26,550 bases of DNA, taken from NCBI GenBank assembly GCA_028565635.1, contig JAOXYB010049280.1:1-26550 (forward strand), read 5' to 3'. Below, piece after piece: positions 1 to 14,500 of this stretch; the first letter of the stretch is position 1; each line of letters begins with the position of its first letter. The notes below the pieces were generated by a model that did not search any database, had not been told where the DNA came from, and was given only the letters and a program-made list of their open reading frames with translations. This DNA is from Phoronis ovalis (lineage: Eukaryota > Phoronida > Phoronidae). A program made the position numbers and the translations under genes.

Positions 1-2321
1 TATTATAGTTTCCGAGAATTCGTACACCCATATTTTCGGAGAATTTTGTATTTCCCAAATTTTGTACACCCCCAAAAATAATTATTATTTTTTTGTACGA
101 ATTTGAGAAGAATTACCGTATTGTTTATTTAGCTGTTCTTAATCCACTTAGCCATATGACATTTTTGAACTGTCTTTATCTTTTACACCTGGTATAAAGT
201 TGCTATTTCTGTTTGTTATCATATCTGGTGCCAATTAATAATAAGGGTACTTCCTAATGGATAAGGTCCTCACTCTCATTAATCAAGTATGCAGGTGAAT
301 TAGAATAAGGTAGGAATTAAACAATCTTGCTTGTTTAATAGCTTGCAACATTTATGATTATTCATTTTAAATTTATATGAAACCATCCTATGAAAAACAT
401 AAATATCAAATATATTACTGCTGTGTTTGTAGCATACACTCATGTTTTGTTAAAAAGTGCCTGTTAAGTGCATGGTACAAATTTGATTCATCATATCCTA
501 GTTTCATAACATCAACTTACTTTGACATCTAAAAGTTTTGCATATAAAAACTGCAACATCTGTCATTTGGAGGTGTTGTACCAAAAATTATTATAAATTA
601 TATTACTAATATTACTAAAACTGATGATGTTAAATTGTGTGTGCTGTAGGTTTTGTGGGTAGAACATTTAAGAAATTGATTTTTGTTAACTGAAAAGTTG
701 TGTAAGTTATAGATCTATTCACCAGGCTCATGAAGATTGTCTTAAAATCTTGGTCTGTTCAGAACTTTCAGAGTTGATTAAACATTTGAATAGACGTGAG
801 ATAAAGTCTCACCTGATTTATCTAAAGATAACAATCATAATATGTTTAAAGTCTAACAGTGAATATTGTTGAGAAATTATATCCAATATATATCTATACT
901 GCTAAACGAAAGGACTCGATTTTTCTCACCCAGGTCCCAGCCCATACTATGTCTAGGCGCACACCTCTATTGGTGTGTAGCCATGTCCAGTATACGTTAT
1001 AGGATCTTTTGCTGTCGACGTACCTTTCCTGTCTGCTGCATATTTGTACATTAAATACCTTCTGAGTGGCGGTTCCTAGCATTTCATCCAGATACTAACA
1101 TTTCCCTAGCATTTAACCCAGACACTAATATAATGTGGCCTACTGTAATCTATATGAGGGCCATACGTGCGAGAGTCGTGGGGACCATTTTTTAGTTTCA
1201 GTAAAGCCAAAGTTAAAATGAAATACATACCATTCTAAATTTGCTATTTTAGAAATTTTGTAATGGGAACATTTTCTAAAGCAAATTAATATACTTCGTA
1301 ATTATTTGCAACAGTGTGCCTGTGGCGATTCAGTTCAACATTGTTTTTTGGTTGATTTCTCACACAGCTTATAATAAACATATGAACTGGGTTATTAGCA
1401 GACACCTATGGGACACGTGAATGCCAGGTAGCTTTACTAAAATATATAAGTAATAATTATTCTCTGCAATATCCAACCAGATATGTGGTTCAAAAAACTG
1501 TGACATAGAGTTTAGTTTGGAGGCATCTTAGGATTGCTTGTAATCCCCCATAGGGTTTTCTTATTTGCCCCTAAGTGCACTAGTTTGTATAATTTGTTTA
1601 TAATGCCATTTTTTACTTTAAGGATATGGAGGTGAATATGGATTCATTGTATTTGTATTCTTAAAGATCTGTTCATATTGCATAACATTAGTCTTAAAAT
1701 GTGTATATCATTTCAAGTTTTTGTGGAATTGATAAAGATTTAAAAAGATCAGCTGTGTCTTTGTACATGCATTACAGATAACTGTGCCCATTTATGTGAA
1801 GCCTCCAGATTGTGTACTGGACTGGACAGGTGATATGTTCTAGTTCATCTCTTTGGGATACACTGCTCTGACTACTGATAGCAATTTCACACATGATTGA
1901 AAAATTCTTGTTAAAACTAACAAAGCAGTTAGTAGACTGACCTCAGTCCCTTTTGGGTGTTTTTAAACCTTATTCATTTATAACTTGTCAAAATGTTTTT
2001 GTTTTTTAGTTTACACCATTACCTTTTACCCAGTATCAAATATTTATCCAGTATCAAATGTACACCCAAAGGTTCTGCATGTATACCAAAACAGCATATA
2101 TTAAATAAAACAAGTATTGACACTTTTTAGGACTTACATGATTTTTTTTGCTCATATGTGTAATATTATACAACCAAATATTATATTTTACAATAAATGA
2201 TATTACAATAATAATATGCAGAAAACAGTCTGGACTACAGACTAAGCAGTTAGTGATAAAATACTACTTTAAAAGTACCATTTTTTGCCTCTTTTGAAAG
2301 ATTTCCTTGTTACGTTTGCAG
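1..2321. other. Upstream intron or 5' flank of MAP7; no exon found
   Basis: AT-rich with stops in all frames. No exon ending in phase 1 that could precede 2322 was recognised. It contains the GC-richer patch at 905-1180. The first 100 bases have related GTACACCC-type motifs and look like the edge of an interspersed repeat. Confidence 0.5.
905..1180. repeat. GC-richer patch, probable interspersed-repeat remnant
   Basis: The base composition is clearly richer in G and C than the surrounding intron. It holds a small perfect hairpin (CACACC TCTATT GGTGTG) and two 30-bp direct units starting CCTAGCATTT at 1075 and 1105. Short opposing open frames here resemble no family I know. The call as a mobile-element remnant rests on composition and is tentative. 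Confidence 0.35.
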
Positions 2322-2554
2322 ATGTTCAGAAAATGAAAGAACGCGAAGAGCGTATACGACAGACTAAAGAAAAAATTGTTGAAGAACAAAAGAAAAAAAT
2401 GGTTGAGCTACGTGATGCTGCACGAACTGCTCAAGAGATGCGAGAGAAACAGCAGGAGGATAGGCGGAAACGGATTGAAGATATGAAGAAGAGGGATTTA
2501 GAGCGTAGAGCTGCAGTGGAAGAAAGGCGGAAACAACAGGTGGAATCTGAGAAG
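2322..2554 (+). CDS. MAP7: MAP7 exon A: N-terminal coiled coil
   Basis: The acceptor ends TTTGCAG and the donor is AAG|GTAAGT. The exon opens with the last two bases of a split codon and ends on a codon boundary. It encodes 77 residues, nearly all Lys, Arg, Glu and Gln, ending in RRAAVEERRKQQ. This matches the RRAAVEEKRRQR stretch of vertebrate MAP7, the microtubule-binding coiled coil. The split first codon shows that at least one exon precedes it. Confidence 0.85.
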
Positions 2555-5500
2555 GTAAGTTTGGAATTCTGCAATAAAAATTGATTTGAAACAAAAACAC
2601 TCTTTGTTGTTTGAAAGTTTTGTAAGTACAAATATCTCCATGAACAATTTTTTTTATTACAAATAGCTGCAAACTGTAATTACAATATATTACAACATTT
2701 TAAGTACTTGATTGTAATTGATATTAGCAATTATCATAATACTCTAAAGCTTTCCTTGGATAACATTTATTTAGACAAGATAAGGTACTTATTTTATAAC
2801 ATAGTAGTTCATAACTGTATCTGATATGCAATAATATTTATAGCACAAAAATATGTGCTGTTTTTGGGTAGTCTGACTTAGGTAGAATCTGGGAGAAGCA
2901 GGATAAGACCACTTGACTGTGTAACATGTTCAGCATAATATAACTAGCATTTTTGATGGCAAGCACGGCAAGTATATTCAGTGTCACGCAGATACACTAG
3001 TGCATTTCTGCTTTTCTATGGTGCAAAATATGTGCTGTTTTTGAGAAATCTAGGAGAATAGATGGAAATAATTGTGTGCAGTATATTTGGAACAACAATT
3101 GTTTTGCATGCAAACTCTGTTATATTACACAGAATTGTGCATTCCTCATGTTTCTATTCAAATATGCATATAACAGTTGTATAATAAATTATCTAGAAGA
3201 TGTAGGTGAACATCAAAGATTGATATTACAGATATTAGTTTCACATCAGAAGAAGACAAAGGTCCATGTTTGCAGCCAGACATCATTTTGTAGCATTTTT
3301 ACTAGAGAAGAGATTTATTGAATTATAACACATTTAATTTGTCATGGCAGCCTTTGATGTTAATAATATTGTCATCAGGGAATATATGAGAATGTATGTT
3401 AAAATGAAATGCTTTGAAGGAAATTATCAATTGTGTCTAATTTCAGTTATTGCACTTGATTTTAGTGCGAAAGATGTATTTATCATTTCTGTGTATTCAA
3501 GCGAGAAATATTAAAATTGTCATCATTCTATAGAATTTGCGTAATTTTTTTCGTTTATCGTAATTTGTTGCTGATTTTGCATTTAACAAATTTTCTGAAG
3601 GTTGAATAGACGATTGTTGCTTTTAGCAGATTTTTACTTTGATCCTACCCAAGCTATAAAGCCGATTAATGTACAAAAAAATATTACAGTAATGCCGTGA
3701 TAGGATGATATATACATGTGCATATATGTTCACATGCTAAAAATAAATCCTCCTGTATGAACTCCATCGCCGTAGGAATAATCAAGTCTTATCCACGGGA
3801 AGTAGATAAATAGCTGATATACCTAAAAACATATATCTCCCACGGTCAGTGCCATGTAGGCATTGAAATCATGAATGAGCGCAGTAGGATATCACCTAGT
3901 TATGCCGGTTTACGTAAGACACTGATACCTAGAAAATCGGTAAGTTGCCAAAATATGGATTTTTATGGAAACTGATACTGTGTATACTTGCTTGAAATGT
4001 CAAGAAATTTGATTTATTGCAAAATATGAATTTACTCTGCCTCAGTAATTGGATTAGAGTGAGTTGTAGAATAAGTAATTTATGAATTAAAAAAACTTTC
4101 CATAAAACATGTGGTGCAACTCTGCTCCAAAATGGCGTATGAAGAACGATTGAAGAACCTTAATTACCTTGTACAAGATATCTGGTTTTATAGCACAATT
4201 AGGTAGCAAAATCACTCTAGCTATAATGGCTTGTGAATAACACTGATTTAGTTTGGAAGACCTTTAGCTTACAAGTTGCTATCTGGTTTGCTGCGGGTAA
4301 GCTTCATTTAGCAAACGTTTGTATCTAAAATTGACTATATACAACACAGACCTATATTCAGATGCTGTTATAGAAGATATTTACAATGTGCGAGATCCTT
4401 CAGGTCCGCACCCATTTCTGATATATATGCTGCACTCTCCATGAAGCAGATAAATCAGAAGCAAGTGCGGAACTGAAGATCTATGGTTTCGCAGAGAGTG
4501 TGCAAGATTTATAAAGAAATCTGTCTACCAGTGTGTAAACTACTAGTGCATGTATTCCATATTTGCAGAAAAAATTATCATGCTTGCTGCGCACAGCTGA
4601 AATGGTATATCTGTGTAGAAATCAATATTTAGCACATGCAATATGACTAGTTGGACTTAGGTGATTTAAGCCTTAGCTATAAGGTTTATGTCCTTGTTTT
4701 TTTATAGAAAAGAACCTGCTTATTGTGGAGAAACATTTTGTCAATTTGCTTTTATTGAGGTTGCAGCATCTACCTGACCAGAGATTGTGTTCTTGACACC
4801 TGTTTCATTTTGGCAGCTATGTGATGGAACATGGTTTTAAACTGATAATTTTGTTTTCCATTTAAACATTATGACTCAGAGGCAATCGCTCCATTTCATA
4901 ATTTCTCATTAAAATCCAGATTATTATATATATTGATATAGTCGAGGACGTATTTCCCCTTTGAATAATTTGATATCAAGCCTTTTATATTCCCTATGGA
5001 CTGTATATCAATACAACTTGTATGTGGTTGAGTATTTTTTTTCTATTTTTTGATCTTATGTTTTACTTTGCCATTGGACATGCCAGTTGAATTGACGCAA
5101 ACGGATTAGATAATTATTGACTTGTTCAGCAGTTGGATTCATATAGCACTTCTTCAAATTTCATCAACATAAATACCATCTTTGATAGTTCTTAATCTGG
5201 AATAACAAACACATGTACTTTTATTTTATGATAAAGTTTGATGTTGAACAAGGGATGCTTGAACTTTTAGTATTTTTTGTCGATAACTAATGATGAGTCT
5301 AGCCTTGATGTTGTAAAAAAGATATATTACTCATAGATTCTTACTTATTCATGCATTAGCTTAGATAAACCATGGATGTGTCATCGGATTATGCATGTTG
5401 AAAATTGTTGTTTATGTGGATTATCTTAAGAAAACAGAGATTAACAGAGGACAAACATCTGCATGATGGAGTATTTCTCAGATGAAGCCAGCACCGCGAG

Positions 5501-8500
5501 TGATCCAACTTTTGGAAGGAAATTAAAAAGGCATTCTGTCCTTGGAATAATGTGCAACAGTGTATAATATTGTTTCTGTACATTTGTAATTGAATGAACT
5601 GTTGTGTATGAGTATTTGCAACGGAGATGGTTATTTTAAATATAGATTTAGAGTATAACCCAGAAATACAGATCCTACATATTAAATAGGTTAAAAAAAG
5701 AGTATTAGAAAGTGCTTGTCAAATGATACCCTTAAAAAGTTGCTAGTTTTGATCCCTACGTAGAATATGAATATGATGCGAGCATTGTTTTAAATTGTAT
5801 TTTATGTTCTTCTGTTCATGGTTAAGGTCTTCTAGTGGATTGATGTCATATTCAAAAATCACAAACAAGAAAAATTGTGCTCTAGTGTAATGTATATATT
5901 AAAGCTTACGCTGAAGTCCCCAGATCCATTGCTGTTGTTCGGTCAATATATTTATATTATTGAGAGTGCATCCATCTTTTTGTAGGAGCGTCGTGAAATG
6001 TTACTGAAGAAATCAAACGAAAGAGAGTCCAAACTTGACGAAATGAAGCGTAAACGAGGAAACCGGGAGTCATTTGGCTTTGGAAGTTGCACTCCACGTT
6101 TTGTTGCTGGAGATCTTGCAGGAAAAAGATCGTTGTCTCAACAGAATTTATCCAAGCAGAGCGGAACAGACTCGGATTCGGATGGGAACCGTGTTTTGGA
6201 CAGACGAGCTGTATCAGCTTCACGTACTAAAGGTTTGATCACGGCCAATCGTGTGTCTCCTACAAAGCATGGTAATGCTTTCTGCTTTTATTCTAGAAGC
6301 ATTCTTCAAAACCTTTTTGACAAGAACTTAAGCTGTCAATGGAAAATTAAAACCTTTTTGGTATTTTAATAATCAGGCTTAAAATTCAGGTGTGGATCTA
6401 GGAGTTTTCGAAATAATTATCTTTTAAAATTGTTTGTGACACTGAAATTAACACATGCAGTTTAAGAACGTGTAAATTCCAACTACATATTTTTCTGGCA
6501 GCATTTTGAACCAAATTCTGTATTTTATTATTTTTGATTCAACATGGAGGATCCACAACTGAATTTTTTGTTTGTAATCAGTGTTTAAATCCATTTCCAG
6601 CTTGCCTATCTGTCATCTTGCTGGTTCTCATTGTTTCAACTTCAATCAATATAGCCTATAACCGCAGTAGTGCACTATTTAGTTCTAATATATGCTACAA
6701 TGAATATATTGATTTTGTCTGCTCTTTTGTGGCATAGACTAAAATGACAGTTAGCATACATTGTTATTAACTTATACATTCAAGATAAATAACTACTTTA
6801 TCTATATCTCTTTTTGAAGTTTTCTGTGCTGTAGTATAGAAAGAATTTAAAATTTTTTTCTGCACTTTGCAAGCACAAGAAACTTGATAACATATTCAAT
6901 GGTTGGGAATATGTCAAGGGTTCCTGATTTGCCAAGATAGATTTTTAGTTGCATTTTGCCTGCTGGACTTGTCTTAGTAACTGTATTTTTAGAAAAGGCG
7001 TAAAATGTGCATATATATATATATATATATATACTTATATTTTGCATCTTGTTACTGTTAAAAACTATTGAAATTTAAAAATAGACTATTGCTATGGCAG
7101 TTTTATGCGCCTTAATAGAATGTAGATGCACTTCCTTTAGCTATAATCCATTACATAAAATAACTACTGTAGCTTTAATTTAATAAATGCATGTTGTACT
7201 TTTTGCATGTTCTTTTATTTTTTGTTTGCTGTTAGGTGCTAATATTGAAAATCCACCACAATCTAGACTGAAGTTATTTTCAAAGAGTACTACCAGTTTA
7301 TTAAGAAAGAAAGATTTGACAACTGGCTTCTCTAGTTCAGGGAGTGGGTCAAGTTCTCGTGCGGAGTCTCCGGGTAAGGGTTATATTGCTTGCTTAATGG
7401 ACTTGATGCTTCCCGATCTCTCTATTATGATACTTATTGTTTTGCGTGTATCTCTGGATCATTTGGGGTATGTTATTATTTTTTGTTTACATGTAAAATG
7501 TGTGGCTGTAAATGATTTTGTTATATTATACATTTTTATCCTGTGCTCTTATTTTCCTTGGTTAGTTACAAAACAAAACTGAAAGTATGTAGTAGCTTCT
7601 GTAATATGCTGCATGCCTGTAATTCCTTGTTATTTTTTTTGTTCGGATGTGCAGTTTCAAAAGTTCATAATGTACTATTAAGATACTGCACTCCTTGGTA
7701 TTGAAAACTGTAAATTTGCAAGCACTTGTTTCCCTATCCTACTGTCATTATGTCGTGGAAGCATCAAGTTTTGTCTCTGCAAGTTGTGTTTCAATCGCTT
7801 ACATGAAGAAAGCTATACATGGGTCAACCTCATACCCACTTATTGTTAATGCAAAGAACTTTTCTTTTTATTAAGTACCTTACGGTGGTGGTTAAAATTG
7901 TAATCCTTTGTTATTATTTTGCCTTGGTCTGGGTTGTAGTGATTTTTATCCTACATAGAATACCTGGTGTTGTGTATAAATGTATTCCTGTGCCATGAGA
8001 GACTTTCAGAAACTACTACACATATTGCTTATCCTCTGCCATTGTGTGCAAAGCTTGCCATAGTGTGAGTACGGTACATTGCATAAACAGTCAGTGCTTT
8101 ACTTTACTGCTACTCAACAGGGCTGAGTAGTTAGAAAGCCAGAATTTTGAAGGTCTCTTCATTTGCATTTGATTTTTTTTTCTTCCAGCTTCCTGTGCAT
8201 CATCCAGCTTGTCCTTGTTTTGCAAACTTTGAACGGGTTATAAATGGTTCTTGATCTGATGACGGTGCTACTTCAAAAATTAATACCCCTTTGTAGCTTT
8301 GATTTTGCTGCTGTCATCTCAATTTATCATTTTTAGATGGATTTTTAGCTATTCTGCACCTCTTTTCTGTTGAAAAAAAAATCAAAATTTATGCAATTTA
8401 CTGAACCATTTATGATCTTATTAATGCCTTGATTCCCTTACATTTCAGGTAATTAATATATGTTCTCTGAATGATATTCCACTGTATTATTATATTCCCA

Positions 8501-11500
8501 CCTGCTGCCTTGTTGCAATTTGATTTGCCTTTGTTGCTCTGTATCTGGAAGTAGCTAGCTACCCGCTGCGCCATCTAGGTGAAATCTTTGCCATTCCTAA
8601 TAACAAATTTACTGATATTATTGAAAACATATGTTCACTGCAGTTTTTGCAGGTCGTAATCTCAAAAATATTTCAATTTCCTGCAAACTTAGAGTTTCTC
8701 TTGTTACTGATAGTATTTGTGTCTCATTGATATATAAACACTGTTATTTTACTTCTGTTCTAATATGCACCATAAACATTTTACTGTATCCTTTTCTAAG
8801 TAGTGTGCACTAAGCCAACTTTCTTTTGCTTATTGTATAATACTGCATGCTGCATGTCTATTGAATAATAGTTTTTGTCTGCACGAGGCATCTTGGTTGT
8901 GTCAACAGAAAGTATTAACATCTTGTTTGTAATTTAATTTTTGAAAAAATTAATTTGAAGAAAATTCACAAAGCTCACCTCAGATGACTTACTTTCAACA
9001 GGCTGACACGCAGCGTGTCTATAAGGGGAACAACTCAAAGCTTAAAGTGTTTTTTACAAATTTAAAAATCTACTTTAACCAAATTTGTTGTTGCTTGTGA
9101 CTGTTACGAAATTTACACGTCTTCAAGAATTTAGGGGTGTCATTGGCTAGAGAATTGCTCTGCTCTGCGTTAACATCATCAACATAGTCCACCTGCCTGA
9201 GGCAGTATGGAAGAATGTATTAATAACAGACAGATGTCAAATTTGTAGCTGGTGAAAAGTCTGTCATCTGATGAAGCGTTAACAAAATAGCTTTGCTCTA
9301 TTTTCTGTCGACTTTGTGTGTAACAGTCTATCTTTTCTAGCACCCCGCTACTACCCGCCACGTCACTGCTGTGTGGACTCATTGGCCATCATTCCGACTT
9401 TTATGCCGAATTTAGACCGTGCGCGTAGAAAACGTCCGCATAGTATAGCTGGTAGACTGCCAGTATCTCAGCTTCGTAACATGGACTGCAGTCCAAGTCC
9501 TTTCAGTGCTCGTCAAGGGCGTAGCGCTGATCGTAAAGGTAAACTTTGTAAATGAGTAGATTTCCTATATCTATTTCAATATAACTGGATACTATCTAAA
9601 CTAACCAACTCATCATTTGGTGACGGAAGCTGTTTTAATAGGATCCCACATTTTCCCGATGTTGCTAAGAGTGAAGGTTACTCTCATACCCTATAGCTTA
9701 AATTATTGAAGATGTTTTGATTCCAGCCTACAGTCAAGTACAAGGATCTTTGAACCATACATTACTTGCAAGATGAATTTTTAAGAAAATGACTTCTGTT
9801 AAAGTTAGATTCTGGTAGGGTAGTTAGTTCCTTGTGAAGCATTCATATAACAAACCAAAATACCTGTGAATGGAATAAGCTACATTCAAATGCAGTTTTG
9901 GAAAAGCTGTAAAAATGAAGTACAATTCACCCTTATTCTTCCAATCCTGACTTCAATTGTGTTTTGTCACATTTTGTAGCAATGATCAAGAATGTTTATT
10001 GTTCAAAATGTGGGGGGTGTATGCACTAATATATATATGTACTGTGTCACTACATTATCACATCTAAAGCTTGCTTCGGTCTATATATTATATATTCCAT
10101 CTTTTTAAAGTAGCTGACAGTTGCCTAGTTGGTCCTCTGGTTACACATTCATATGTATCTGTATTTCACCACAATTTTGTACTTGTTCTTGTTAAGTTTC
10201 AGATTGTGATTGGCAAGAATTTCTTCTTTTGACTGGCTTGCATTTTATATTTGTTGTTACGTGCATCGATGTGTTTTCGTCAAAGTGTGAATAAGTTACT
10301 TGCAAACATTTTGATTTTCTACTTTATGTTTTTTTTTGTTTAAAGGCTTTTGAAAACAACCTTAACTGGTATCACTTTATTATATTAACCACTTTCAAAT
10401 TGTTTTATTTGAGAAAATGCCATCTTGTTCACAAGCCACATGGACTTCATGCTAATTCCATATTTTTGTCACAGAGTTTACAAGGAGTGTTTAATAGTAA
10501 AGAAGGTTTTTGTCAATACCATTTTCATAGCAAGATTGCATTTTGTAGATTGACTGGCAAGGATAACAAAAATTAATATTATACCATTCCTATACATCGA
10601 TAGCAAATTGTGCGTATCTCCCCTTACTTTCATTCGTTTAGTTAATTTGTTTACAGGTAGGTTGACCAGGTTTCAGTTTCTATAAAGGTTTCAGTTCGAT
10701 GTATTAGAAATCAGGTCTTTGCATATGCATTCTTTAATTTTGTTCTACAGTCACCCTTACATCTGCGAGTCGCTCCAAAAGTCAAGATTTGCGAAAATCT
10801 TTACCGGATAATGTACAGAAAACAGTATGTAGATTATCATCACCTAAGACAGTGAAAATACGAGATAACAAAGAGAAAGCTTGTGAGAATTCAAAAGTAA
10901 AGTTTGAAGTCAAACCACTTCCTGAATCTGTGAAAAACACTGTGGAAATTAAAAGTAAAGGATCACCTAAGGTATGCTGTCACATGTAAATACCATATTT
11001 ATTGGTATTACTGAAGCCTTTGATCAATCCCACAATTCACCTTGGTTTGTTCATAACTGCTGGGAATTATGGAATTGATTGGATTCAAATTGCCACGCCA
11101 CCTGGTGCATGCAAATTCCTAATTATCCAGTATGCCTTAGTTTGATTGAATAACTGGACAGCGGTAAATTGATGCCCACATTGTAAAACTGTAGGGTAAC
11201 TTGTATAACAATTCTTCGTTTTGCCTTCTACCTCCAAATTGTATTTTTGTTTATTAGGTATATACGCTTGTATTAAATGTTTTTTCCTACATTTTAGTTA
11301 ACTTTTGTAGTCACTGTTCAATCTTTATTTTGACCTTTGCCTCAATAGTCTTTTGTTCATAAAATTTTTTTGATGGTTAGTCCTTTTATCTTTAGAAATT
11401 TTGTTTCTTCCATTAGTACATTGGGAAATATGTGTTAAAATCGTGCATGAAATGCATGTTGTAGAAGTGTGCCAAATATTTCAGTATGTTTGATTTAAGT

Positions 11501-14500
11501 GGAACCTTAATGTTGTAGGGTCCTGTCAAAGCTGCGCCTGTTCCTATTGTTAAGAAGGTAATCGCAGTAAAGTTTTATTTTTTGTGATTATTTTGCATTA
11601 TTTGTTGTATTTTTCGTCTGTGCCTCATTGAAGTAATAACATTGTTCCACACATAGTTGCAGTCTTATTTTCAAGGTTTACTGTATTTTTTATGAAAATG
11701 CGCTGTTGAATATATCTTTAGTCTGAGGAGGAATATATCCTAATTTCACCATATCCCAATTATGTTTAAATAGTAGAGTCACTGAGTAATCACTTAATTT
11801 GTGCTTCATTATACAATCTCCTCTAGATGTCCCATACTACTATACCTATTACATGTTAAGTAAGATGAGTGCTTATTGTTGCATAGTACAATAAGTAAAC
11901 AATTCATATGCACAAAGTTTTTGCACTTTTCGCAATATGTTATGCCACAACCTATCTGATATGATGGCATGTAATTTCCAGATGGCATACTGCATTGATA
12001 TCTGTTACCTGTGAGTTTCTGAGTCTGTCGTATAACTTGTATTACTTGCCGAGAAAGATTTAATCTGAAACTGGGATATTTCATTGCAGGCGACCAAACC
12101 ACATAAAGAATCTCCTGAAAAAGATGAGACGCCCCCTAAAGAAAAACCTATTACCACAGAACCGAAGCAACAAAAAGCAACACCAAAACCAGAAAAAACT
12201 GCTAAGCCTGCAGAAAAACATGTAGTTAAACAAACACCAGAACATAAAAGAGGTAGGTTGTATGTAATAATTCAAAAACCTTTTATTTCCCAAGTTAGAT
12301 AATATTACTAGCTAGTAACAGAAAAGCACTCAGTTTCCCGCGTCCGATAGAGATTGTCATGACTAAGGAAGATTTTTGAGATGACATAGAAAGCTTTGGA
12401 CGTGAGCTTATTTTTTTTCCGTAACTGACTTAATTTTAATTAGATACTTTACTCTGACAACATTGTTTACTTTTAGAAATACCAGATTCAAAAAAACCGG
12501 AAGAAAGTCATCCACCTGCAGCACCACATAAGGAGAAACAGGACTCGGAAAAAGAAAAGAGTCTGAAAGAAGAAGAATATAAGGCCAAGTTAGCAGAGAA
12601 ACGAAGACAGGCTAGAGAAAAGGCGGAACAAGAGGCAGAAATAGAAAGACAAAGACAGGAGGAAATAAGGTTGGAACAGTTTAATTGTACTGCAGTACAC
12701 TACAGTGGCTTTCATACACACGTTTAAAATGCTGTCTTTGTGGTGGGGGTAAACTATGTTTGACTAAATTTTACTGTTGAATGTTTACTGCAACTGTATA
12801 TACAAAATTTTAGTCAACATTTATACATGCAGTTATAACAAGAATATTCTTTCAAGATAAATAAGAAAAAAATAGAATTACCACAACCAAATAAAATAAA
12901 TGTTTCGGTGTATTTATTTGGTCATGGTAATTCTATTTTTTTTATTACTCATTACTGTATTTGTTTAAAATTTATTACATTGTAGATCCGACCTACAAAT
13001 GTTTTGCTGGTGAATTTTTCTTCATTTCTTTTTACTTAATATTCTTTCAGACGCCAAGAAGAAGAGAAAAGACAGAAAGAGGAGGAAGAACATCAGCGCA
13101 TGATAGAAGAACAAAATCGACTTCTGGAAGAGGCGAAGAAAGCGGAAGAAGAACGACTGAAGAAAGCTATTGAGGAAGAAGAAGAGAGAAAAAGAAAAGA
13201 AGCTGAAAAAATTGAAGCAGAAAGAAAAGCGGTTAGTTTCATGTTTAAGTCATTTATGCAAAGTTTATTTGTTATAATGACATTCACAATCTACTGAAAT
13301 TGTGTTGTTAGAAACTTCAAGCACCATACCTCGGATATTTTTAAGACTCAAATCCTTATGTAGTGCTGTGTTTGAGCTGTGTTGCTTAAAAGAACTCAAG
13401 TTTGAAATGTAATTAAATGGATTTTGTTACCTCTGCTGATGTTTCAAAAACTTTTTTTGTTAAAAACTGTTCCTGTACCCATTTTGACTTTTGAATCATT
13501 TACAGAAGGAGGAGGCTGACAAGAAAGCCCAAGAAGAAGCTGAACGTTTAGAAAAAGAACGTCAAGAAAGGTTACAGAAAGAAGAGGAAGAGAGGCAGGA
13601 AAGGCGAAGGGTGAGTAAACGTTGAACGGGGCTATAATTTCAGTTATAATAATTAAAAATGAAAAAGTGGCATTATTAAAATCAATGTTTGCCCAACTGG
13701 GTTAAAATAATTTTTGTTAGCCATTTTTATGATTTGCTGATGAGTTGAACTTTGGTCTCAAAACAGGCACCTTAAAATATTTGGAATGACTATAACTATA
13801 TGTGTCAGATAGAGGTGTAGGATGGTTATGTTTGTTTCTAAAAAATCTGAGCAAATTTGATTTCTGCCACTTTCATTGAAAATCTTTTGTTTATTTGTTT
13901 GCTGTAAATTTAGGATTATAATGTGTAGTTGTATCTTCAGAGAAAATTGTGCTTGTCTGAATGAAACACTGGATATAACAGTCAAGTCGTGTTCAAAAGA
14001 TGGGTAGTATAAAATGTGAAAACTAAAAATATTCTCCACAAGAGTTGCAATTTTGTCATGTGTAAATATTATCTCATACGGTTTGTATTTCAAACAAGTC
14101 TGAACTGATGTATTTTTGTGTTTCAGAGGCTTGAAATGATAATGAAAAGAGTTAAAACAGATTCGCCAACCCCAGATTCTGCTAAGGTATGCAAATACAC
14201 TGAAAAAAAATCTACCCGAATCAAGTAGAAATGGTATTGTAAGGCATCTGGTAATTTGAACTATACTAAAATGTACTGGAATAACTTTCAGAAAGCTTAT
14301 GCTAAAATTATAATTCCTTTTAGCTATTTATATTTGTGCACATCTTATATTTTTTTGAAATGGGAGCCTCTAAAATATAAAAAAGATGTTTCTCTACTAT
14401 TATACCGTCCATCTGTTTGTTTCATTGTAAATCTGTTTGTACACATTTCCTTAGTGACACATTTGTAAACTATGACCGACCAGTAATTAAAATCCACTCC

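Noticed and set aside
894-1082. 62-codon minus-strand open frame, Trp-containing and protein-like at first sight
   Set aside because: No recognisable family, no start context or splice partner, and an opposing frame of equal length; explained by the GC-richer repeat-like patch.
8180-8260. Possible extra MAP7 exon after a strong acceptor
   Set aside because: The required frame hits a stop within 15 codons and no good donor follows; exons C and D already join in phase.
12081-12293. Minus-strand open frame rich in Phe, Arg and Trp
   Set aside because: It is the antisense shadow of the Lys/Pro/Glu-rich MAP7 exon G; its composition follows from that exon.
13093-13287. Minus-strand Ser/Phe-rich open frame
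   Set aside because: Antisense shadow of the Glu/Lys/Arg coiled-coil exon I.
13758-14093. 111-codon minus-strand open frame
   Set aside because: Lies within an AT-rich MAP7 intron, low-information composition, no family resemblance, no splice partners.
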